From: Sphingomonas sp. TZW2008
GTDB taxonomy: Bacteria; Pseudomonadota; Alphaproteobacteria; Sphingomonadales; Sphingomonadaceae
Assembly: GCF_002117915.1 (NCBI RefSeq)
Contig: NZ_BDJB01000003.1
Coordinates: 496,001-560,000, forward strand
Direction of reading: 5' to 3'
Length of the DNA: 64,000 bases
The position numbers were made by a program, and so were the translations under genes. Under the pieces are notes generated by a model. That model did not search any database. It saw nothing but the letters and a program-made list of their open reading frames with translations, and was not told the DNA's origin. Within the stretch, counting starts at the first letter, position 1; each line of letters begins with the position of its first letter. This document shows positions 1-7,936 of the stretch, piece by piece.

Positions 1-162
1 GATCGCAGAACGACCGCCGGCGCCTGTAGGTCCGCCGGGCAACGAAGCCTTACACCGCCGCGCGCCGCGCCGGGGATCGGGGCGTAACATTGTTAGCGGC
101 CCGCACAACGCCATGCTACGAATGGAGAAAGTGGTCGCCAGCCTGGCGGTCGGGAGTGATCG

Positions 163-1647
163 ATGACTGGCCGTTCTGATCAGGCGATGACGAAGATCGC
201 GGGGCTGGACGACGTTCTCGCCGGCGGGTTCGAGCGCGGCCGCGTCTTCCTGCTCGAAGGAACGCCGGGTGCGGGCAAAACGACGATTGCGCTCCAGTTC
301 CTGCTCGCCGGCGCCGCGGCGGACGAGCGCTGCCTCTACATCACCCTCTCCGAAACCACCGACGAACTGCATGCCACCGCGCGCGCGCACGGCTGGTCGC
401 TGGAAGGCGTCGAGGTATACGAACTGGTGCCGCCGGAGAGCCTGCTCGACGACGATCAGCAGCAGAGCCTGCTCTATTCCTCCGATCTCGAGCTCGGTGA
501 GACGACGCGTCGCATCTTCGAGGCGTATGAACGGGTGAAACCCGATCGGGTGGTGATCGACAGCCTGTCCGAGATCCGGCTCCTCGCGCAAAGCTCGCTG
601 CGCTACCGCCGTCAGATCCTGGCGATGAAGCATTATTTCGCTCGCCAGCGCACAACCGTGCTGATGCTCGATGATCTGACGAGCGATGCCAACGACAAGA
701 CGGTCCACTCGGTCGCGCACGGCGTCGTCCGGCTCGAGGAGACGACCCCTGAATACGGTGCTGCGCGCCGCCGAATGCGCGTCGTGAAGTATCGCGGCCG
801 GCGCTACCGCGGCGGCTACCACGATTTCGCCATCCTGACGGGAGGCATCCGCGTCTTCCCGCGGCTCGTCTCGGCCGAGCACAAGGGCGACATCTCGCGC
901 GCGATCGTATCCACCGGATCGCGTGAGTTCGACGGGCTGCTGGGCGGCGGGATCGATCGCGGGTCGGGCGTCCTGCTGCTCGGCCCCGCGGGATCGGGCA
1001 AGACGATCATCGCGCTGTCGCTGATCGCGCAGGCGGTGGCGCGCGGCGAGCGCGCGGCGATGTTCGTCTTCGACGAGGAGATCGGGCTGATGATCGCGCG
1101 CGCGCTGACCCTCGGCATCGATCTCAAAAAAATGATCGATGCGGGCGCGCTGCTGCTCGAACAGGTCGACGCGGCCGAACTGACCCCGGGAGAGTTCACT
1201 GATCGCGTGCGCGAGAGCGTGCAGACGGTGAAGGCGGAAACGGTCGTAATCGACAGCCTCAACGGCTATCGCGCGGCGATGCCCGGCGAGGAAGCGCTGG
1301 TGCTGCACATCCACGAGCTGCTTCAATATCTCAACCGGCGCGGTGCCACGACCTTCCTCACCGTCGCGCAGCATGGGCTGGTCGGCGACATGAACACACC
1401 CGTCGACGTGACGTACCTCGCCGATACGGTGATCTTGCTGCGCTACTTCGAGGCGATGGGCCACGTACGCCGCGCCGTTTCCGTGTTGAAGAAGCGCATG
1501 GGCGCGCACGAGAACACGATCCGGGAATATCAGATCGGTAGCCGCGGAGTGACGTTCGGTGATCCGCTCGATCGCTTCCAGGGCGTGCTGCGGGGCAGCC
1601 CTACCCCGGTCGGCGATCAGGTTTTGATGGATCCGTCGAAGGCATGA
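163..1647 (+). CDS. KaiC-like dual RecA-fold ATPase
   Basis: A 494-residue protein of the circadian clock KaiC/RadA ATPase family with two tandem RecA-like domains. The first has Walker A GTPGAGKT at about residues 34-41. The second has GPAGSGKT near 274-281, followed by the acidic pair in FVFDEE. The second-domain segment DVTYLADT aligns by eye with the KaiC CII autophosphorylation loop and carries Thr417-Tyr418 where KaiC has Ser-Thr. The ATG at 163 has GGGAG six bases upstream; an in-frame Met at 187 is a weaker alternative. Its stop overlaps the start of the hybrid kinase gene (ATGA at 1644), so the two are translationally coupled. Inference: the pair forms a signalling module. No kaiA or kaiB is visible, so a clock function is not implied. 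Confidence 0.88.
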   Translation: MTGRSDQAMTKIAGLDDVLAGGFERGRVFLLEGTPGAGKTTIALQFLLAGAAADERCLYITLSETTDELHATARAHGWSLEGVEVYELVPPESLLDDDQQQSLLYSSDLELGETTRRIFEAYERVKPDRVVIDSLSEIRLLAQSSLRYRRQILAMKHYFARQRTTVLMLDDLTSDANDKTVHSVAHGVVRLEETTPEYGAARRRMRVVKYRGRRYRGGYHDFAILTGGIRVFPRLVSAEHKGDISRAIVSTGSREFDGLLGGGIDRGSGVLLLGPAGSGKTIIALSLIAQAVARGERAAMFVFDEEIGLMIARALTLGIDLKKMIDAGALLLEQVDAAELTPGEFTDRVRESVQTVKAETVVIDSLNGYRAAMPGEEALVLHIHELLQYLNRRGATTFLTVAQHGLVGDMNTPVDVTYLADTVILLRYFEAMGHVRRAVSVLKKRMGAHENTIREYQIGSRGVTFGDPLDRFQGVLRGSPTPVGDQVLMDPSKA

Positions 1648-3674
1648 AGCGCACCACCGTCTCCGAACGCGCGCTGGTGCTGGCACCGCGCGGGCGGGAC
1701 GCGGCGGTGGCGACCGCCATGCTGCGTGAGGCGCAGATCACCGCGACAGTGTGCCACAACCTTCCCGCGCTGATCGCCGCGCTCAACGCCGGCGCGGCCT
1801 TTGTCGTCGTGACCGAGGAAGCAATCGCCAGCGCCGATCTCGGGCCGCTCGCCGCCTGGCTCGGCGACCAGGAGGAATGGTCGGACCTGCCCTTCGTCCT
1901 GCTGACGCGGCGCGGCGGCGGGCTGGAGCGCAATCCGGCCGCCGCGCGCTACCTCGAGCTGCTCGGCAACGTCACCTTCCTCGAACGGCCGTTTCATCCG
2001 ACGACGCTGATCAGCCTCGCGCAGGCCGCGTTGCGCGGACGCCGGCGGCAGTACGAGGCGCGCGCACGCCTTGTTGCGCTGCGCCAGAGCGAGACCCGCT
2101 TTCGCACGCTGTTCGATACGATGGACGAGGGCTTCTGCGTCATCGAGTTCATCCCCGGCCCAGGCGGGCCGCTCGACGATTACATCCACGTGCAGGCCAA
2201 TCCGGCGTACGAGCGCCACGCCGGCATTCCGAACGTCGTCGGGCAGAAGGTGCGCGACATGGTACCGGAAGAGGCCGACGCGTGGATCGACCTCTATCGC
2301 CGCGTGCTGCTGACGGGCGAGCCGGTCCGCTTCGAGCGCGAGCTGGTCGCGACGGGCCGTCACCTCGAACTCGCCGCCTTCCGCGTCGAGCCGGCTGCGC
2401 GCCGCGAGGTGGCCGTGATCTTCGAGGATATCACCGAGCGACGCCGCGCCGAGCTCGCGCTGCGTGATCTCAACGAGACGCTGGAAGGCAGGATCGAGGA
2501 TGCCGTGGCGCAGCGCGAGCAGGCGCAGGCGCAGCTCCACGAGGCGCAGAAGCTTGAGACGCTCGGCCAGCTGACCGGCGGGGTCGCGCATGACATCAAC
2601 AATCTGCTGACGCCGATCACCGGCGCGCTCGACCTTCTCAACCGCCGCTACGCCGACAGCGATCCGCGCGCCGCACGGCTGCTCGACGGGGCGCTGCAAT
2701 CAGCCGAACGCGCGAAGATCCTGGTCAGCCGCCTGCTCGGCTTCGCGCGGCGCCAGGCGCTAGAGACCCGCCCGGTCGACCTCGTCGCACTGCTCGACGG
2801 AATGCGCGATCTGATCGCGAGCTCGGTCGGCGCGGCGGTCGAGATCAGCATGGCGCCGCCCGCCGATCTGCCCGCCGCGCTCGCCGATCCCAACCAGCTT
2901 GAACTCGCGCTGCTGAACCTGTGCGTCAACGCGCGCGATGCGATGGAGGGCGGCGGTAAGCTGACGATCACGGCGGAGGCAGCGACCGTGCGGCGCAAGG
3001 CCGCCGGCGTGCTCAAACCCGGGGCCTATGTGAAGCTGTCGGTGATCGATACCGGCGCCGGCATGGATGCGGCGACACTCGCCAAGGCGGTCGAGCCGTT
3101 CTTCTCCACCAAGGGCATCGGCCGCGGCACCGGGCTCGGCCTGTCGATGGTCCATGGTCTCGCGGCGCAGCTCGGCGGCGGCTTCATCCTCACCAGCGCG
3201 CCGGGCGTCGGCACGCAGGCCGATCTCTACCTGCCGGCCGCGGCGGCGCCTGCGCGTGCCATCGAGCGCACCGCGGCGACGATCGATCCCGCCGGCCGCC
3301 GGCTGTCGATCCTGCTCGTCGACGACGAGGATCTGGTGCGTGCCGGCACCGCGGAGATGCTCCGCTCGCTCGGCCACGAGGTGCACGAGGCGTCGGGCGG
3401 GGCGAAGGCGCTGGCGATGGTCAAGCGGGGCTTGGCGATCGACGCGGTGGTCACCGACTATCTCATGCCGCGGATGAACGGCGCGCAGCTCGCGACGCAA
3501 CTCCGCGAACTGGTCGCCGCGTTACCCGTCCTCGTCGTCACCGGCTATGCCGGCGGCGATCTCGAGCTCGGCCTTCCGCATCTCGCCAAACCGTTCCGTC
3601 AGGCGGAACTGGGCGAGGCGTTGCAGCGGCTGGTCGAACACGCGCTGTCGGAAGCGATGGCCGCCGCCAGCTGA
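1644..3674 (+). CDS. hybrid sensor histidine kinase with PAS and receiver domains
   Basis: A 676-residue soluble hybrid kinase with no evident membrane segment. Residues 1-130 resemble a degenerate receiver: they end in a LERPF segment like the usual KPF loop but have no clear phospho-acceptor Asp. A PAS domain spans about 148-265, then a short coiled coil. HisKA follows with the phospho-acceptor His316 in GGVAHDINN. The ATPase domain shows the N box (NLCVNARDAMEG, 425-436), DTGAGMD (469) and GTGLGLS (495). The C-terminal receiver (554-670) has the DDE acidic pocket, acceptor Asp605 in TDYLMPRMNG, and a KPF loop. It overlaps the KaiC-like gene by four bases, which suggests the ATPase modulates the kinase or is modulated by it. 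Confidence 0.92.
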   Translation: MKRTTVSERALVLAPRGRDAAVATAMLREAQITATVCHNLPALIAALNAGAAFVVVTEEAIASADLGPLAAWLGDQEEWSDLPFVLLTRRGGGLERNPAAARYLELLGNVTFLERPFHPTTLISLAQAALRGRRRQYEARARLVALRQSETRFRTLFDTMDEGFCVIEFIPGPGGPLDDYIHVQANPAYERHAGIPNVVGQKVRDMVPEEADAWIDLYRRVLLTGEPVRFERELVATGRHLELAAFRVEPAARREVAVIFEDITERRRAELALRDLNETLEGRIEDAVAQREQAQAQLHEAQKLETLGQLTGGVAHDINNLLTPITGALDLLNRRYADSDPRAARLLDGALQSAERAKILVSRLLGFARRQALETRPVDLVALLDGMRDLIASSVGAAVEISMAPPADLPAALADPNQLELALLNLCVNARDAMEGGGKLTITAEAATVRRKAAGVLKPGAYVKLSVIDTGAGMDAATLAKAVEPFFSTKGIGRGTGLGLSMVHGLAAQLGGGFILTSAPGVGTQADLYLPAAAAPARAIERTAATIDPAGRRLSILLVDDEDLVRAGTAEMLRSLGHEVHEASGGAKALAMVKRGLAIDAVVTDYLMPRMNGAQLATQLRELVAALPVLVVTGYAGGDLELGLPHLAKPFRQAELGEALQRLVEHALSEAMAAAS

Positions 3675-3690
3675 CCCGCGCGACGCGCAT

Positions 3691-3708
3691 CGGTACGCTG
3701 GCGTACCG
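3691..3708. repeat. 8-bp perfect inverted repeat after the kinase gene
   Basis: CGGTACGC-TG-GCGTACCG lies 16 bases after the kinase stop and about 150 bases before the oxidoreductase operon. It could be a weak 3' hairpin for the kinase transcript or an operator. There is no T-tract, so I do not call it a terminator. Confidence 0.4.
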
Positions 3709-3855
3709 CGGCTTGCCCGGCGCTCGAAATCGACGTCGCGCTGGGAACCGCAGGCCCGATTCCGCGCTATCCACCGTATCGCGTATAGTACACCCACATC
3801 ATTGACGCATGAAGCAGCCGGCCGCGACATCGCGACCGCCACGGAAGGAAGACGG

Positions 3856-4491
3856 ATGCCCCGATCCGAGGAACTCGAGATATCGCGCCGCGGCGTGCTG
3901 GTCGGCGGGGCGGCGTCTGCCGCGGCGGCCGCGGTGCCCGCGGGCGTTGCCGCGCAAGCGCCGAAGGCTCCTGCCCCGGCGATCGCCAAGGTCGGGATGA
4001 CGGTGAACGGCAAGCGCCACGATCTGTCGCTCGACACGCGCACGACGCTGCTCGACATGCTGCGCGAGAACCTGCAGCTCACCGGCACCAAGAAGGGCTG
4101 CGACCACGGCCAGTGCGGCGCATGCACCGTGCTGGTGAATGGCGAGCGGATCAATTCCTGCCTTAGCCTCGCGTTGATGCACGAGGGCGACAAGGTGACA
4201 ACGATCGAAGGGCTCGGCACCCCCGACAAGCTCCACCCGATGCAGACCGCCTTCATCCGCCACGATGGCTACCAGTGCGGCTATTGTACGCCGGGTCAGA
4301 TCTGCTCGGCGGTCGGCGTGCTCGACGAGATCAAGCGCGGCGTACCGAGCCACGCGCAGCGCGACGTCGCCACCGCGCCCGCGCTGTCGAACGGCGAGAT
4401 CCGCGAGCGGATGAGCGGCAACATCTGTCGCTGCGGCGCCTATTCCAACATCCTCGAGGCGATCGAGGACGTCGCGGGGGTGCGCGCATGA
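3856..4491 (+). CDS. Tat-exported [2Fe-2S] subunit of molybdenum aldehyde/isoquinoline oxidoreductase (PaoA/YagT type)
   Basis: A 211-residue small subunit of a xanthine-oxidase-family enzyme that passes electrons from the molybdenum site toward FAD. The N-terminus has a twin-arginine signal (SRRGVLVGG at about 10-18, then an Ala-rich core ending near AAQA), so the complex is likely folded in the cytoplasm and exported to the periplasm. The plant-type ferredoxin cluster uses Cys82, 87, 90 and 102; the second cluster uses CGYC (141-144) and CRC (191-193). I chose the ATG at 3856 because AAGGAAG precedes it and it places the Tat motif at the N-terminus; the frame stays open further upstream but only into noncoding-looking sequence. 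The stop overlaps the FAD subunit start. Confidence 0.92.
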   Translation: MPRSEELEISRRGVLVGGAASAAAAAVPAGVAAQAPKAPAPAIAKVGMTVNGKRHDLSLDTRTTLLDMLRENLQLTGTKKGCDHGQCGACTVLVNGERINSCLSLALMHEGDKVTTIEGLGTPDKLHPMQTAFIRHDGYQCGYCTPGQICSAVGVLDEIKRGVPSHAQRDVATAPALSNGEIRERMSGNICRCGAYSNILEAIEDVAGVRA

Positions 4492-5447
4492 AGCCCTTCA
4501 CCTATCAGCGCGCCAAGACGCCGGCGGAAGCTGCGCGCGCCGTCGCCGCCAGCCCCGGCGCGAAGTTCATCGCCGGCGGCACCAACCTGCTCGATCTGAT
4601 GAAGTTGCAGATCGAGACGCCAACGCACCTCGTCGACGTGCAGGATCTGAAGCTCGACCGGATCGATGCGACCGACGAGGGCGGGCTGCGGATCGGCGCG
4701 CTCGTCTCCAACACCGCGCTGGCGAGCGACGCGCGCGTGCGGCGCGACTATGGCGTGCTGACGCGGGCGATCGTCGCGGGTGCGTCGGGCCAGTTGCGCA
4801 ACAAGGCGACCACTGCGGGCAACATCCTGCAGCGCACGCGCTGCCCCTATTTCTATGACACCGACCAGCCGTGCAACAAGCGCAAGCCGGGCTCGGGCTG
4901 CGCGGCGATCGGCGGCTATTCGCGCCAGCTAGGCGTGATCGGCACGTCGGACGCGTGCATCGCGACCTTCCCTGGCGACATGGCCGTCGCGCTGCGCGTG
5001 CTCGACGCGACCGTGCAAACGGTGAAGCCCGACGGCACAACGCGCGCGATCCCCTTCGCCGACTTCCATCGCCTGTGGGGCGACACGCCGCACATCGAAA
5101 CTGCGCTCGAGCGCGGCGAGCTCATCACCGCGGTCACGCTCCCGAAGCCGATCGGCGGCCGGCATTTCTATCAGAAGGTGCGCGATCGCGCTTCCTACGC
5201 CTATGCGCTCGTCTCCGTCGCCGCGGTGATCCAGCCCGACGGCACCGGGCGGGTCGCGTTCGGCGGGGTCGCACCCAAACCCTGGCGCGTCGAGGCCGCG
5301 GAAGCAGCGATGCCGCAAGGCGCGCGCGCCGTGACGACACAGGCTTTCGCAGGCGCAAGGCCGACCGAGGACAATCGCTTCAAGCTGCCGCTGGCCGAGC
5401 GCACGCTCGCGTCGGTCATGGCCCAGGCAAAGGCGCAGGACGCATGA
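4488..5447 (+). CDS. FAD-binding subunit of the molybdenum oxidoreductase (PaoB/YagS type)
   Basis: A 319-residue medium subunit of the xanthine-dehydrogenase family. The FAD-binding motif [13 protein letters not shown] is near residues 24-36 and [14 protein letters not shown] is near 107-120. The following cysteine-rich insert (CPYF...[11 protein letters not shown]) matches the extra [4Fe-4S]-binding loop known in PaoB and 4-hydroxybenzoyl-CoA reductase-like enzymes. That supports a PaoABC-like rather than a eukaryotic xanthine dehydrogenase-like assignment. It starts within the stop of the [2Fe-2S] gene (ATGA at 4488), and its own stop overlaps the start of the large subunit, so the three are expressed in fixed proportion. 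Confidence 0.92.
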   Translation: MKPFTYQRAKTPAEAARAVAASPGAKFIAGGTNLLDLMKLQIETPTHLVDVQDLKLDRIDATDEGGLRIGALVSNTALASDARVRRDYGVLTRAIVAGASGQLRNKATTAGNILQRTRCPYFYDTDQPCNKRKPGSGCAAIGGYSRQLGVIGTSDACIATFPGDMAVALRVLDATVQTVKPDGTTRAIPFADFHRLWGDTPHIETALERGELITAVTLPKPIGGRHFYQKVRDRASYAYALVSVAAVIQPDGTGRVAFGGVAPKPWRVEAAEAAMPQGARAVTTQAFAGARPTEDNRFKLPLAERTLASVMAQAKAQDA

Positions 5448-7666
5448 AATTCGAAACGCCCGCGGGGCAGAACCCGATCGATCAGCTGAAGGTCGTCGGC
5501 AAGCCGACCGATCGGATCGACGGCAAGTACAAGACTACCGGCACCGCGCCCTACGCCTATGAACGGCACGGCGTCGCGCCCAACCAGGCCTATGGCTATG
5601 TTGTCGGCGCGGCGATCGCGAAGGGCAGCATCACGCGGATGGATACCGCGGCGGCGAAGGCCGCGCCGGGTGTCTTGGCGGTGGTCTCGACGCTTGATTA
5701 CCCCAAGCCGCTGCCGCTCAGCCAGTCGAACACCGCGCATCTGTTCGGCGGCGCGGGGGTCGAGCATTATCACCAGGCGATTGCGCTGGTCGTCGCCGAG
5801 ACGTTCGAGCAGGCGCGCGCCGCCGCTGCGCTGATCCGCACCGATTACGCGCGCACCGCCGGCAAGTTTGATCTTGCCAAGGAAGCGCCCAACGCGCCGC
5901 TGAAAGGCGGCAGCAGCGACGAGGGATCGGCCGCGCCGCCGATCGATCGCGTCGGCGATTTCGCCAAGGCGTTCGCCGCCGCGCCGGTTAAGATCGACCA
6001 GACCTATACGACGTCGGACGAGAGCCACGCGATGATGGAGCCGCACGCCTCGATCGCGGCGTGGAGCGGCGACAAGCTCACCGTCTGGACGTCGAACCAG
6101 ATGATCGCCTGGGGCAAGCGCGATCTCGCCAAGACGCTGTCGCTGCCCGAGGCCAACGTGCGCCTCGATTCGCCCTATGTCGGCGGCGGGTTCGGCGGCA
6201 AGCTGTTCATTCGCGCCGACGTCGTGCTGGCGGCGCTCGGCGCCAAGGCCGCCGGCCGGCCGGTCAAGGTCGCGCTGACGCGGCCGATGATGGCCAACAA
6301 CACGACGCACCGTCCGGCAACGATCCAGCACGTCCGGCTCGGCGCGACGAAGGACGGCAAGCTCACCGCGATCGCGCACAGTTCGATCAGCGGCAATCTG
6401 CCCAAGGGCGATCCCGAGACCGCGGTGTCGCAGACCAAGCTGCTCTACGCCGCGCCCAACCGCGAGACCTACCTAAAGCTCGCGGTGCTAGACCTGCCCG
6501 AGGGCAATGCGATGCGTGCGCCGGGCGAGGCACCCGGGCTGATGGTGCTCGAGATGGCGATGGACGAGCTTGCCGAGAAGCTCGGCATGGATCCCGTCCA
6601 GCTGCGCATCGTCAACGACACGATGGTCGATCCCGAGAAGCCCGAGCGGCCGTTCTCGCAGCGGCATCTCGTCGAATGTCTGCGCACGGGCGCAGACCGT
6701 TTTGGCTGGTCGCGGCGCAATGCGAAGCCGGCGCAGGTGCGCGACGGCCGCTGGCTCGTCGGTATGGGCATGGCGGTCGGCTTCCGCAATTCGATGGTGA
6801 TGAAGTCGGCGGCGCGCATCCGGCTGGAGCGTGACGGGCGCCTCACGGTCGAGACCGACATGACCGACATCGGCACCGGCACCTACACGATCTTGGCGCA
6901 GACCGCGGCGGAAATGATGGGCGTCGGGCTCGATCAGGTGACGGTGAAGCTCGGCGATTCGGACTTCCCCGCCTCAGCCGGCTCAGGTGGCCAGTGGGGG
7001 GCGAACAACTCGACCGCCGGACTCTACGCCGCCTGCACCAAGCTGCGCGAAACGGTGGCGCAGAAGCTTGGCTTCAACGCCGCCGACGTCACCTTCTCGG
7101 ACGGCAAGGTCACCGCCGGCAACCGCTCGGTCGCGCTGCGTGATGCGGCGCGCGACGGCACGGTCGTTGCGGAAGAGGCGATCGAGTACGGCGATCTCGA
7201 CAAGAAGTACCAGCAGTCGACCTTCGCCGCGCACTTCGTCGAGGCCGCAGTCGACGCCTATACCGGCGAAGCGCGCATCCGCCGCATGCTTGCGGTGTGC
7301 GATGCCGGCCGCATCCTCAATCCCAAGGCGGCGCGCAGCCAAGTGATCGGAGCAATGACGATGGGCGTCGGCTCCGCGCTGATCGAGGAGCTCGCGGTCG
7401 ACAAGCGCTTCGGCTTCTTCGTCAACCATGATCTTGCGGGGTACGAGGTGCCCGTTCACGCCGACATCCCGCACCAGGAAGTGATCTTCCTCGACTATCC
7501 CGACGACAAGTCCTCGCCGATGAAGGCCAAAGGCGTCGGCGAACTCGGGCTATGCGGGGTCGGCGCGGCGATCGCCAACGCGATCTACAACGCGACCGGC
7601 GTACGGGTGCGCGACTATCCGATCACGCTCGACAAGCATCTCGCGGGGTTGCCGCAGGTCGCATGA
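5444..7666 (+). CDS. molybdenum-cofactor-binding large subunit of the oxidoreductase (PaoC/YagR type)
   Basis: A 740-residue catalytic subunit, about the length of E. coli PaoC. The N-terminal part is the aldehyde oxidase/xanthine dehydrogenase a/b hammerhead domain. The cofactor motif VGGGFGGK is near residues 246-253, and the C-terminal [12 protein letters not shown] contains the conserved catalytic Glu. It has no signal of its own, as expected if it is carried out of the cell with the Tat-bearing small subunit. The likely reaction is hydroxylation of an aldehyde or N-heterocycle carbon with water as oxygen donor; the substrate cannot be read from sequence. No PaoD-like cofactor-insertion chaperone gene follows, so insertion probably relies on a factor encoded elsewhere. 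Confidence 0.92.
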   Translation: MKFETPAGQNPIDQLKVVGKPTDRIDGKYKTTGTAPYAYERHGVAPNQAYGYVVGAAIAKGSITRMDTAAAKAAPGVLAVVSTLDYPKPLPLSQSNTAHLFGGAGVEHYHQAIALVVAETFEQARAAAALIRTDYARTAGKFDLAKEAPNAPLKGGSSDEGSAAPPIDRVGDFAKAFAAAPVKIDQTYTTSDESHAMMEPHASIAAWSGDKLTVWTSNQMIAWGKRDLAKTLSLPEANVRLDSPYVGGGFGGKLFIRADVVLAALGAKAAGRPVKVALTRPMMANNTTHRPATIQHVRLGATKDGKLTAIAHSSISGNLPKGDPETAVSQTKLLYAAPNRETYLKLAVLDLPEGNAMRAPGEAPGLMVLEMAMDELAEKLGMDPVQLRIVNDTMVDPEKPERPFSQRHLVECLRTGADRFGWSRRNAKPAQVRDGRWLVGMGMAVGFRNSMVMKSAARIRLERDGRLTVETDMTDIGTGTYTILAQTAAEMMGVGLDQVTVKLGDSDFPASAGSGGQWGANNSTAGLYAACTKLRETVAQKLGFNAADVTFSDGKVTAGNRSVALRDAARDGTVVAEEAIEYGDLDKKYQQSTFAAHFVEAAVDAYTGEARIRRMLAVCDAGRILNPKAARSQVIGAMTMGVGSALIEELAVDKRFGFFVNHDLAGYEVPVHADIPHQEVIFLDYPDDKSSPMKAKGVGELGLCGVGAAIANAIYNATGVRVRDYPITLDKHLAGLPQVA

Positions 7667-7698
7667 CGAAGCGCGGCTGCCGGCGCCAGCACGCCGGC

Positions 7699-7713
7699 GG
7701 CCTCCCGGAGGCC
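7699..7713 (+). terminator. short GC hairpin after the oxidoreductase operon
   Basis: GGCCTC-CCG-GAGGCC lies 33 bases after the large-subunit stop. The stem is strong but short and there is no T-tract, so this is only a possible transcript end for the plus-strand operon. Confidence 0.35.
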
Positions 7714-7897
7714 GGCGGTTAACGGTGTCTGTCACCCGTTATGACTCATCGGCGTTCGGATCGCGCGGGCGTCACGTGCTCGGTGCCACGCTGGTCGCCC
7801 GTCAGGCGTCAGGCAGTCGGGGCGGCCAGTATCGGCGTGCTGCCGACGAACCCGTCCGCGCCTGATCCCAGCGATCCGCAACCGTACGCCGTCCACG

Positions 7898-7928
7898 CCG
7901 CGGCGATGACCCCATGCCATCGCCGCGG
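7898..7928 (-). terminator. 11-bp perfect hairpin after the M14 peptidase gene
   Basis: CCGCGGCGATG pairs with CATCGCCGCGG across a nine-base loop (7909-7917), just past the M14 stop at 7937 on the minus strand. The contiguous 3' segment 7929-7938 can also pair with 7864-7874 with one bulge, giving a two-layer structure. It lies in the 270-bp convergent gap between the oxidoreductase and peptidase genes. With no U-run it may act as a Rho-independent-like stop or as a 3' stabiliser. Confidence 0.5.
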
Positions 7929-7936
7929 TCGCTGGA

